Of a stretch of 64,000 nt of DNA, positions 51,445-61,471 are shown piece by piece. Source of the DNA: Chromobotia macracanthus (lineage: Eukaryota; Chordata; Actinopteri; Cypriniformes; Botiidae); assembly GCA_036877525.1 (NCBI GenBank), contig JAZGTH010000008.1, forward strand, positions 13,274,001 through 13,338,000. The letters run 5' to 3'. The notes under the pieces were generated by a model, which worked only from the letters and a program-made list of their open reading frames with translations, ran no database searches and was not told the DNA's origin. The position numbers were made by a program, and so were the translations under genes. Each line of letters opens with the position of its first letter. The first letter of the stretch is position 1.

Positions 51445-52722
51445 TGTCCTTCAGAGGTCAAGAGATGGACAGTTCTGAGCATGAGCTCTGGACACTGACA
51501 GCAGGGCAGATTTGACTCTTCTGCATGAAAAGCAGCTGATTGGGACTGACTGCATCACTGCAGTGACATCATTGTGGTGGGACAGTGGAAGTCCAAATCA
51601 GGTTTCTTTGGGATCTTACAGGCTCAGTCTAACAGATACCTGCTGGATCTCACCAAACATCCTGTATCTGAGCAGAATGAAACATTCAGCATCGTCAGGT
51701 TTAGGAAGCGGTCAGTGTCTCATGAAGATCTTAAGATGTTGGAATGAAATTTGAAACAGCACAATAATCAATATATCCTGCATTTGCATTGTCTGTTTTT
51801 CCTCTGTTAGGTTTATAATGATCCGTTTTAACTGAAATATTTTAATGTCAACATAAAACATTTAAACTTCTGAAATGTGGCAAATTTCCTGTGAAACAGG
51901 ATTGTAAATGATTAAAAGTCAGGACTTGAGTGTTATCTGTATGACAGACGGGTGAAGGGGTTAAAAGTACACAAAGAGTCATTCACAATAAAAACACCAA
52001 GTTCCTGTTGGACGGTTCAAACTGTGAATAAATCATTATGAGCTCATATAGTTTTATCTGCCAATTAATTACAGATTACTTGCCAACAAGTGTTTAATAT
52101 TTTAAACTGATTCCCCCAGATTCAGAAGCACTCTCAGTGCTGACCAGTAAATATTAATCAAACATAATCGTGAAATGATTTCCATACAGTCAGTAACCAG
52201 CAATTACAACATTTTTTAACAATTTTTAAAACAATTCCCCTGAGAAGTTTCAGAAAATGAGTGAATTTCATTCATTACTGATGATATTTTGAGAATATGT
52301 ATTTTTTAAATGATTGTGTTATGGTATTTTTGTGTACACTGTATGCTGACTGATTCTGGTGATTATTTTTATTAGTAATTTGTGTGTGTGCTTTAAAGCT
52401 AAACTTTGACTATTTGGATTTTTAACCATCAGTCATTAAAGCTAAACACAATGGAAGCAACATGACGATTGTTGTGTAGTTGACATGCAGCATGCTGGTG
52501 ATCCAGATTAACCTGGTGATTTGCTTTTTACCGTGTACTGTATATTGGTAATACCCAAAATGTATTAATAATGGGAAATGTTTTTTATGTATTTGGGAAC
52601 GTATTAAAAGCTTAACTTTGTTCAGCAGACATTTATGCAGATCAGATGGAGAGTGCAATGGGTTATGATATATTGTTTGATTGATTATTATTGTCCTCTC
52701 AGTTTCTGTTGAGATCAATAAA
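51445..52722 (+). other. atp6ap1l 3' UTR and polyadenylation signal
   Basis: About 1.27 kb without coding signal follows the stop codon and ends in AATAAA at 52717-52722. Earlier AATAAA-type hexamers near 51987 and 52026 could give shorter transcripts. Confidence 0.5.
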
Positions 52723-52856
52723 ACCAGCAGCACAGTTTAATTTCGAAATGGTCTGTTTTGTTTTAGCATTAACAGAGAATGTTTAAAGTTTGACAGTAAT
52801 AAGATGGACAGTAACCCGCCATGAGAGCAACTCAATGACTGTAAGACAATTCAACA

Positions 52857-52914
52857 GTGCCATCTAGTGCCAACAACAGTGCCATCTAGTGCCAACAATA
52901 GTGCCATCTAGTGA
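52857..52914 (-). promoter_or_regulatory. Three tandem CTCF-like motifs, reverse
   Basis: GTGCCATCTAGTGC occurs at 52857 and 52879, with GTGCCATCTAGTGA at 52901, spaced exactly 22 bp. Read on the minus strand, each is NCACTAGATGGCAC, which fits CCASYAGRKGGCRS except at the first base. They lie between atp6ap1l and arf4. Confidence 0.4.
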
Positions 52915-54055
52915 CGATTACAATAATGAGCGTATTAATACAACATGTTCTTTAAAATATTATAAGTACTTCTGTTTGTATTATATCACATTACAAATCA
53001 ACACAAAAAACTGAACGACAATTCAATTTAATAAACAATGTAAAATTGACCTCGAAAACTGAGATGTAGCGTTTCGTCACGCATGACGCACTACGCTCAT
53101 GATGACGTAATACGTTAACACCCTGTCATGGTTTAATAGCAGATTAAAAGTTATTTACTGCAGTGAAAAAGATAAACACGATTCATTCGTTAATGTGGCA
53201 TCTGTCGTCTGAATGCACTGTCAGCCATTGTGTGAGCAAACACAAACCTTGTGCATGCAGGTTTAAAACTGGTCAGACTTATACTAAGTTCTTCATACAA
53301 CACAATGATCCTGCAGTGCTGAATACAGGACGTCTGATTGTGGATCTCAGCCTCAATGTCCAGGATATTGTGTTAGAAACACACCTGTACTGTTGTGTGT
53401 TTCAGACTTTTCTTTCATTTAATGCAGTTTCAGAACAGGCTTCAGATGTATTTAAAATTTGAACATATCTGAGAATAAATATGAGACAGCGGAGGTGTTA
53501 AACATTTCATCCTCCATTTAAGTGATGCTGTTATGAATCTGAAGCAGATGTAACAACATTTAAGGCAATTGTGATTACGTACATAAAACAGCTTATTTAC
53601 AAAAACAATGTGAAACAAGTTAATAATTTTTTTCTTTTCAAAAATTGAAAAGCATGCCAAGCCAGCATTGCAGAGAGTGATCTGTCTGGAAAAAGTGAAT
53701 CAAGTTGAGGGAGCAAAAAACTTGAACATTTTTATAAATATACAAAAAGTCACTATTTAGAAAAGAAAAGCTTGATACACAGGAACCACTGTTACTCTAG
53801 TTTACTATAGTACTAGAGTTCACTAACTGTAAAGAACCTTGTATTGTTCATACTCGTGGTCAGATCGTAAGATGATGTGGCTACAAAAATCTAGTGAAAA
53901 TAAAGCAGAAAAATGTCACTCAAGCAAAGGTGCAAAAAAATCAAAACAGGAAGAAGACATGAAGATGTCCTGCAACCATCAGCAGGTGAATCTTTGGTCA
54001 CCACAAATCATGTCCTTCAGAAGAATGAGTGTTCTGATTGAACAGGAAGTGCAGT
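52915..54055. other. atp6ap1l-arf4 intergenic region and arf4 3' UTR
   Basis: AT-rich and without coding signal. The part nearest 54055 is presumably arf4 3' UTR. The plus-strand ORF at 53839-54180 runs antisense over the last arf4 exon and is a shadow. Confidence 0.4.
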
Positions 54056-56658
54056 TTAGCGTTTGGAGAGCTGCTCAGAAAGCCAGTCTAATCCCTCATA
54101 TAAACCTGTTCCTTGAGTCGCACAGGTCGCCTGGACGTACCACTGATGAGAAGAACATGAGCAGAACATCATTATATTGAGAACTTATGTTTCTGCTGAA
54201 GAGTTTGTTGATAACAACCTCAATGACAAACTGCTGTTAACATTTCATAAACTATCTTAAGTCCTATATTTTTAAACACTAACAGGAATATTACAATATT
54301 TATTGCAGCTGGACTGAATAAGGAAAAAGTCTAAAATCAAGCTTATCATGCGTAATTTCATATAATTACAATGCTTTAAAGAACGCATAACAATAATGCA
54401 CTTTAAGCATCTGATAAGGCGTTTTGGCAGGGTTAGTAAGGACTAATAAGGATTTTCTCACAGTTCTGCTCCTGAGAGTCTGCAGGCCCAGTTTGTCGGT
54501 CATCTCGCTGATGGCCATGGCATTGGGCAGATCCTGTTTGTTTGCAAACACCAGCAGAACGGCGTCTCTCAGCTCGTCCTCCTGCAGCTGTGTGGAGACA
54601 GAACATCTGAACACTTCAGTACTGAACAGAGACAGTTAATCACAGAGGAAACAGGTGATCATGAGCTCAGGGTGTTACAGTGCAGGTACAGTGCGAGTGA
54701 AACTGAAAGAGGGCGTGTGTGTTTCCTCACCATCTTCTGAAGCTCTTCAGCAGCTTCCTGTGCTCGCTCACGATCATTGCTGTCCACAACGAAGATCAGA
54801 CCCTGAAGATACAACACAACAGGCTCAATCAGGTTCTTGTCACAATGAAACTTCTGCCAGAATTATGAAGAACCACGTCTAGTAATTAAGCTATTACATT
54901 CATAAATAAATGCACATGTATTTAGGCGATTAAAAGGTTAAAAATGAGTCTGTATGAAAGATGATGAATGACAAAGTTTGGGTTTCAGAGCATAAACACA
55001 TACACTTTGTTTCTGTCTCTCACTGGTCACAAAGTTAATCTCTAACCAGGTTGCCCAACCTAATCTCATTCACAAATATATAAATATCCCATAACAAAGT
55101 AATATTGCAGCTAAATTGGTGAAGCTTTGGGCTGTCAATAACATTGTAGTTGTCCAACATCCATTCAACAGAATTTGGCTGATTTTCCCCAAAATTCCCC
55201 CATACAAAAGTTTTCCCCAAAAATCCACAGATTTCATCTGTGACACCCAAGTTTAACCATTTCCTCTTTATAATCCACTAATATAAAGTTATACATTAGA
55301 CATTCTTTTGTTGATTATAATGCAACTATATGTTGTACAACGGCAAACTCTGCACAGGACAAAAGAACCGAGAACTATGAGTTCTGAGTTGTTCTCTAAA
55401 TAGAAGAACAAAAATGCTAAAATAGCATTTTGTTCTCTAAATTAAACTGTGGTAAAGCAGTGACGTGCTGAGGTAAATCCTAATACAAACACTAACATCC
55501 TCATACAATGAATACATGAGGCCAAAATATAACTACACCTGAGTGTCTCAGTTTCCACAGTGATCAAGCTCAATCAGAAACGCTACTGTACGACTGTACG
55601 ACTCTCTTAACAAGCACGTGTTTACCTGAGTGTTCTGGAAATAATGTCTCCACAGAGGTCTGATCTTATCCTGACCACCCACATCCCACACCGTGAAGCA
55701 AATGTTCTTGTACTCGACTGTCTCCACATTAAAACCTGAAACACAGACGTGATCAACTCTTGAAGATACAGTCATCTTTAAAACTGTGAACATCACGATC
55801 TACAGCTTCAATGTGAAAATGTCCTTACACTGAGATTCAACTACTGAACTGTCATTATATTTCACTACAATGTGAAATTCTGCAGGATCTGAACACATTA
55901 AATGACACGGACATGTTGTTTTAGGCTCTGACTCTTGTATGTTTGAGTTACACACCTATAGTTGGAATGGTTGTGACTATTTCTCCCAGTTTGAGTTTGT
56001 ACAGGATTGTGGTTTTCCCAGCAGCATCCAGACCAACTAAATGAACACAAAGACAAGAAGAAGAAACGTGGGAAATGTTAGATTTCTTACATCGTGGTCA
56101 TTCTCTTGCAAACAAACACAACAAGTCAACAATGTAAGTGAGGGATTATTATTAAATGCATCATCTCACACACAGCTGAACTGTATTTAAAGCTATGAAC
56201 TCACCCAAACAAGCATTTAACTCACCCAAACAAGCAGTTTAACTCACCCAAACAAGCAGTTTAACTCACCCAAACAAGCAGTTTAACTCACCCAAACAAG
56301 CAGTTTAACTCACCCAAACAAGCAGTTAACTCACCCAAACAAGCAGTTTAACTCACCCAAACAAGCAGTTTAACTCACCCAAACAAGCAGTTAACTCACC
56401 CAAACAAGCAGTTTAACTCACTCAAACAAGCAGTTAACTCACCCAAACAAGCAGTTTAACTCACCCAAACAAGCAGTTAACTCACCCAACAAGCAGTTTA
56501 ACTCACCCAAACAAGCAGTTAACTCACCCAAACAAGCAGTTTAACTCACTCAAACAAGCAGTTAACTCACCCAAACAAGCAGTTAACTCACCCATGAGGA
56601 TTCTCATCTGTTTCTTCCCAAACAGGCGAGAGAAGACGCTTGACACAGTCAGCCCCAT
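54056..56658 (-). CDS. arf4: ADP-ribosylation factor 4 (class II ARF), 6 exons
   Basis: Exons are 56658-56592, 56036-55956, 55735-55626, 54802-54731, 54587-54462 and 54142-54056, giving 180 residues, the normal ARF length. Gly2 (MGLTVSSVFSRLFGKK) is the myristoylation site with the amphipathic helix. P-loop GLDAAGKTT, switch I PTIGFNVE, switch II WDVGGQDKIRPLW with catalytic Gln71, base-binding NKQD and ATCATQG are all intact. ARF4 is a small GTPase that recruits coats and effectors at the ERGIC/Golgi and recycling endosomes. Residues are mixed between human ARF4 and ARF5, and the conserved appl1-arf4 neighbourhood favours arf4. Intron 1 begins inside a minisatellite made of donor-like units. 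A CRE block lies about 480 bases upstream, beyond a pyrimidine-rich tract. Confidence 0.95.
56202..56600 (-). repeat. 21-22-bp minisatellite carrying repeated 5' splice sites, arf4 intron 1
   Basis: Eighteen tandem units of the plus-strand type AACTCACCCAAACAAGCAGT end at the true exon-1 donor. On the coding strand each unit reads GGGTGAGTT (GAGTGAGTT in two units), the same as the real junction ATGG|gtgagtt. Units are 21 or 22 bp long, differing by one T. Confidence 0.95.
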
Positions 56659-56699
56659 GTTCACACAGCCGCGGTTAGCACAGCGGCTCCGCCAGCACC

Positions 56700-57120
56700 T
56701 CCTTCAGCTCTCTTTACTCTCGTTTCTTCTGCACTCCCTCTCTTTCACTCGTTCTCTTCTCTTTCTTCTGCTCTTCTCTTTCTTCTGCTCTTCTCTCTTC
56801 TTCTCTTCTCTTTCTTCTGCTCTTCTCTTTCTTCTGCTCTTCTCTCTTTCTTCTGCTCTTCTCTTTCTTCTGCTCTTCTCTTTCTGCTCCTCTCTTTCTT
56901 CTGCTCTTCTCTTTCTTCTGCTCTTCTCTTTCTTCTATTCTCTTTCTTCTGCTCTTCTCTTTCTTCTTCTCTTCTCTTTCTTCTGCTCTTCTCTCTTTCT
57001 TCTGCTCTTCTCTTTCTTCTGCTCTTCTCTTTCTCTTCTTCTCTTTCTTCTGCTTTCTCTTTCTTCTGCTCTTCTCTTTCTTCTGCTCTTCTTTCTTCTG
57101 CTCTTCTCTTTCTTCTGCTC
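56700..57120. repeat. Pyrimidine-rich CTTCTGCTCTT repeat tract upstream of arf4
   Basis: About 400 bp of imperfect tandem TTCTGCTCTTCTCTTTC-type units are almost purely C/T on the plus strand and purine on the arf4 coding strand. The tract separates the arf4 ATG from its CRE block and produces the spurious Leu/Ser-rich and Glu/Arg-rich ORFs here. Such mirror-like tracts can form triplex DNA. Confidence 0.9.
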
Positions 57121-57143
57121 CAGCGCGCTCGAGATGACGTCAC
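57120..57143 (-). promoter_or_regulatory. arf4: arf4 promoter CRE block
   Basis: GCGCGCTCGAGATGACGTCAC (from 57122) contains TGACGTCA at 57135-57142. Closely similar blocks precede both other ARF genes in this window in the same orientation relative to the gene. Confidence 0.65.
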
Positions 57144-58063
57144 AGGTGCCACATCACGCAGAACTGATCTCAGACACGTAAAGAGCAACTCTTACATATT
57201 AAAATGTTTCTGTTTATTGACTTAATATTGCCTTAATAACAACAAATCTATATAATCGTTATTATCGATGTTGCTGAAGAGTTGACGCTAACGGAAATGT
57301 AATGTTGGAAATCCTGTTTTATGTATTGTTACAATTATTTTCTAATGTTTCTGTCATTTTTTGTAATGTGTTGGTGTTTGTTTTGATGTAATGGGATTCA
57401 TGTGGTTTTTCGCAGTTTGTTAAAGCACAAATTTCTTTACCCAAATGTAAAGTTTTCATAAATATTCTTAATGTCATCCTAATGTCATCAGTAATACAAA
57501 ACTACACATCCCTAAAGCATTATATACTGTGTAATCACATACAAAACAGTATCTCATATACTTTTGTTTTGTTGGATTTTGTAACATTTCAGGTTTCTGT
57601 TGTCTAATTGTTTAGAAGGGAATCATAAGAATACTCAAGACTCAGTTTTGTTTGTTATGTTCTTTATTAGAGGTATTTAAAAAGCACAGAAAGATATTAC
57701 GTAAACATTTAATTGAATATATTCAAATATTTATATACATATAAAATACACAGCCTACTAAATCAGACCGAAGATGGCATACAGTAACAAAATATGTCTA
57801 CTGTATTGCATATGTAACTGTACACCATACACCAAAGTGCATTATATATAATTCTGTTTTGAACAAGTTATGAAACATTAAATAAATAAAAAGTGAATTA
57901 AGGTAATACAGTAGAAAAATAACAATTTACTTTATACATAGTACAGTATAAAAATAGACCATATAGTAGATGTATATAATATATCATTTAGTTTTGCACT
58001 TTTTATCTAATTCCTTTAAATACAGCTTAGATCACCAACACCGGAAATAAAGTTACAGTATTG
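57144..58063. other. arf4 upstream DNA and 3' UTR of the second ARF
   Basis: AT-rich. The segment from about 57594 to 57790 resembles 60232-60480 and is presumably the 3' end of the second ARF transcript. AATAAA on the minus strand at 57668-57663 is about 400 bases past the stop. Confidence 0.5.
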
Positions 58064-59537
58064 TTATCGCTTGGACAGCTGATCAGAGAGCCAGTCCAGT
58101 CCTTCATATAAACCTGATCCTTGAACTGCACAGGTGGGCTGAACATACCACTGAGAGAGAAACAAACACTGGGTCAGCTCATGTAACATGACGTGATATT
58201 CAGGTGTGTAAACAGTAACTACATTGATTGTTCTGCAGCTCACCTGACTGTCTCTCAGTGCACGTAAACCCAGTCTGTCTGTGAGCTCATGGACCGGCAT
58301 GGCTTTGGGTAAATCCTGCTTGTTAGCAAGAACAAGCACAACAGCATCTCTCATCTCATCTTCCTGGAGCTGAAGGGGTTAAACGTGGATTTAGAAAGGT
58401 TGAATTCAGACGACAACAAATAATACAACAAAGCAATTACATTTAATCTCTCCTCTATATTTATAATGAAGTAAAACAGTTCCTTGTTGGGTAATAATGA
58501 TGATATATGACTTACCATCATCTTGAGTTCTTCTGCTGCTGTCTCAATTCTCTCATGATCACTGCTGTCCACCACAAAGATCAGACCCTGCAGAACACAA
58601 ACACACAGAACGTTCATTTCAAAGGGTCAAACTATTTCAGATAAGCTAGTATTACGTAGCAAGTAACACTGCACAAGACCAAATCAACTTAACTGGAAAA
58701 TTATAACGCATATAACGTAACATGTTGTACAGTATGTTACGCAGTTACCTCAGTGTTCTGATAGTAATGTCTCCAGAGGCTTCTAATTTTGGTCTGACCA
58801 CCAACATCCCAAACAGTGAAACAGATGTTCTTAAAGTCAACGGTCTCAACATTAAAACCTAGAGAGGACAGAATGAGGGACAGCTGAAATATACACAAAT
58901 ATAGACAAACACTCACTGAGGGGCAGGACGTCTACAGTTTCTTACCAATAGTTGGGATGGTTGTGACAACTTCACCAAGTTTGAGTTTGTAGAGGATGGT
59001 GGTCTTTCCTGCTGCATCCAGACCAACTGAGAGAGGAAACATTTCATTTAGTTTATAATAAAAAAGCACACACTACTTCATGTTTATGAATATCAAACAA
59101 TGGGCCTATTAAATATTAAATAATTAATATATTCATGTAGCTTATATGGCCATCAGGATCTTTTAAGTAGCCCAAATTAAAAGAATCAGATACACACCAG
59201 CAAAACTGAAGATTTCATGAATTATACTATATTTACAGCATTTATTAATACTTCTTAATGTACAAACACAATTGTTCATTGTTGGTTAATGTTAGTTCAT
59301 TGTGCATTAACTAATGTTAACAGATACAACTTTTGAATTAAAAAATGTATTAGTAAATGTTGAAGTTAACATAATAAATGAACGTAATAAATGCTGTATA
59401 AGTACTGTAATTAACAATGTTAACAAATGAAACTTTATTTTAAAGCATTATCGAGACATTTACTCACCCATAAGCAATCTTATCTGTCTCTTCCTATTAT
59501 AAAGACGAAAGAAAAGATTTGAGGAGAAGATGCCCAT
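58064..59537 (-). CDS. Class II ARF paralogue 2 (ARF4/5-like), 6 exons
   Basis: Exons are 59537-59468, 59026-58946, 58858-58749, 58587-58516, 58369-58244 and 58150-58064, giving 181 residues. Introns sit at the same positions and phases as in arf4. The N-terminus, MGIFSSNLFFRLYNRKRQ, keeps Gly2 for myristoylation but is one residue longer and strongly changed. P-loop, Gln71 and NKQD are intact. Switch II reads GGQTKIRSLWRHYYQNTE, so the usual D72 and P76 are Thr and Ser. This is expected to be a GTPase with altered effector or GEF choice. The genomic segments around exon 2 and exons 4-6 are almost identical to the head-to-head paralogue at 61317-62641, which points to gene conversion. The exact vertebrate orthologue is unclear; it is probably a fish-specific arf4 duplicate. 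Confidence 0.93.
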
Positions 59538-59582
59538 CGTTACAGAACTGCAGATGTAGTGATGTTTAATGTCTCAGTGTTT

Positions 59583-59640
59583 CAGAGTGTGAGTGAGTGT
59601 GAATGAGTGTGAGTGAGTGTGAATGAGTGTGAGTGTTTTA
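59583..59640. repeat. GTGA/GTGTGA microsatellite
   Basis: A tandem GAGTGTGAGT-type repeat in the probable 5' UTR of the second ARF, 45-100 bases upstream of its ATG. Confidence 0.85.
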
Positions 59641-59693
59641 TACACGCACCTCCGTCACTTCCGCACTGACTGACACACGCAGCAGCAGCAGAT

Positions 59694-59717
59694 CCAACGC
59701 GTTCAAAATGACGTCAC
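59694..59717 (-). promoter_or_regulatory. CRE block of the second ARF
   Basis: ACGCGTTCAAAATGACGTCA, with TGACGTCA at 59709-59716, about 170 bases upstream of the ATG. It is nearly identical to the block before the third ARF. Confidence 0.65.
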
Positions 59718-60231
59718 CGCGGCTTACGTAACCCGCCAACCAAAACATTTTCACATATAAAATTGTCTTTCTTGAATAAAGTTTTGACCCTAATGCTCTG
59801 TGGTTGAAGGTTTCAACACACTTTATACCTCAAAATACCCTTTAAAACAAAACCTTTTTGTTTTTATTTTTATTGATATTATTTTTGTGCAGCTGTATCA
59901 ATACATCTATTTCCTTCAAGAGATTGCAATAACAGCTTTAATAAAATGTAGTAAAGGTTTGATATAACTATAAAAATGATTGTGGAAGGTCTGGGATGTA
60001 GAGGGCTGATCCACTGTATGAACTACTGTAAAATCACGTTTCTCATTATTTACCTTCTGTAAGTCTGTACATGTACAATTTAGTGGAGCTTTTTTCAGGA
60101 ACAGATAAATAATTCAGGCAGACACTATAGACCTGGTTCCAGAACCACATTTAAAACAGATGATACACTACATATTGAGTTATGATATAAAGGTACTCAA
60201 CTCTGTCTGTCTGTCTGTTTTCATTTCAGTT

Positions 60232-60480
60232 TTCTGTTCTGTTACTAATTGAATAAACAGGAATTACAGGAATATTCAGGACATAATTTGATTTGTAATT
60301 AGAGGTATTTATAAAGCACAGACACACATTCCAAGCAAATACTCCTATATATATATATATATATATATAATACATAGCCTACCAAATCAGACCAATCAAA
60401 TTAAACAAAATGTGCATTAATATAATACAGCACTGAATTAACAATCTGCTGTATACAGTAATAGTGATAATGGATGTCTA
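60232..60480 (-). pseudogene. Relic of an ARF 3' UTR
   Basis: This stretch parallels 57594-57790: matching blocks AGAGGTATTTA(T/A)AAAGCACAGA and TAGCCTAC(C/T)AAATCAGACC occur in the same order and orientation. It carries an added AT run at 60346-60370. No ARF coding exons adjoin it, so it looks like the surviving 3' end of a lost minus-strand ARF copy, or a partial duplication. Confidence 0.6.
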
Positions 60481-60500
60481 ATATACTGCATATCACTCCC

Positions 60501-60508
60501 TGACGTCA
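60501..60508. promoter_or_regulatory. Additional CRE palindrome
   Basis: TGACGTCA next to GC-rich DNA (60500-60600) in the head-to-head interval, just beyond the ARF 3' UTR relic. It may be part of an old promoter. The rest of 59718-61100 is AT-rich and featureless. Confidence 0.3.
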
Positions 60509-61104
60509 GAGCGCCTTCCATTTGATTGACAGCTCAGCACTCGACACGCGTTCACTTCCTCCAGCGGCAGACGTGACGTGTTCATGATGACGACAGATTA
60601 CGTTATATAATAAGACACAAAACAAAATCAATCCGTTTGTATAACTTAACAACATCCCTCACTCGACTGAGCTGCTCAGACTGGCTCTTTCTTTTGTAAT
60701 GGTGGTCTCTGCAGTTTCGCTCGTATGTGAGAAACTTTCTAAACAAATGCAGCTACTCAGACGGAAGCTTTCTTATATGCACACGACTGCTTATAACTGC
60801 ATGACATCATATGTTATGTCAACCCATGACCAAAACACACATACATCTACATTAAAACAAAATGTTTTCATATGCGTTTTCAAATCGTTCATGTTCTGCC
60901 TGAATCCAGAAGGTACCGTTTCCATGAATCCTTTCTTTACGTTTAATGAAACAGCATTTAGAGGGAACTATGAACACGTTTACATTTCTTTAAACATGTA
61001 CCCATTGTTGTTGCTTTAGTTCATCAGACTGATTATCAGACGGTGAAGCAGATCTGTAGTTTGTCTCGTTTTTAAAATGGCTGTGTGGGAACGCCTGAGC
61101 GTGA

Positions 61105-61193
61105 CGCGACGTGACGTCATTTTGAACGCGCTGGATGTGCCGCTGATGGAGCTGAACGCGTCTCAGTGTTGCGCTGATGTGAGAGTATATAAA
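61105..61193 (+). promoter_or_regulatory. Promoter of the third ARF: CRE block and TATA box
   Basis: TGACGTCATTTTGAACGCGC begins at 61112. Its reverse complement matches the block of the second ARF. A TATATAAA box follows at 61186-61193, so transcription should begin near 61220, about 100 bases before the ATG. Confidence 0.7.
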
Positions 61194-61196
61194 CAC

Positions 61197-61305
61197 GCTC
61201 ACATCACATCATCTCATCACATCTCATCATCTCATCACATCATCTCATCACATCATCTCATCATCTCATCATCACATCATCTCATCATCACATCATCACA
61301 TCACT
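61197..61305. repeat. ATCATCTC/ACATC microsatellite in the 5' UTR
   Basis: Imperfect tandem CATCATCTCATCAC units occupy almost the entire predicted 5' UTR of the third ARF. They yield a His/Ser-rich shadow ORF. Confidence 0.9.
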
Positions 61306-61316
61306 GATTCACAGAC

Positions 61317-61402
61317 ATGGGCAACTTCTACTCTTATATCCTGTCTCGTCTCTTTGAGAAAAAGGAAATGAGGCTGTTAATGGGTGAGTAAATATATATA
61401 CA

Positions 61403-61471
<69 letters not shown>

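Noticed and set aside
53839..54180. 113-codon plus-strand ORF
   Set aside because: Its end is antisense to the last arf4 exon and it has no family resemblance.
56594..57188. Leu/Ser/Phe-rich plus-strand ORF and Glu/Arg-rich minus-strand ORF
   Set aside because: Both come from the CT-rich repeat upstream of arf4 and overlap arf4 exon 1.
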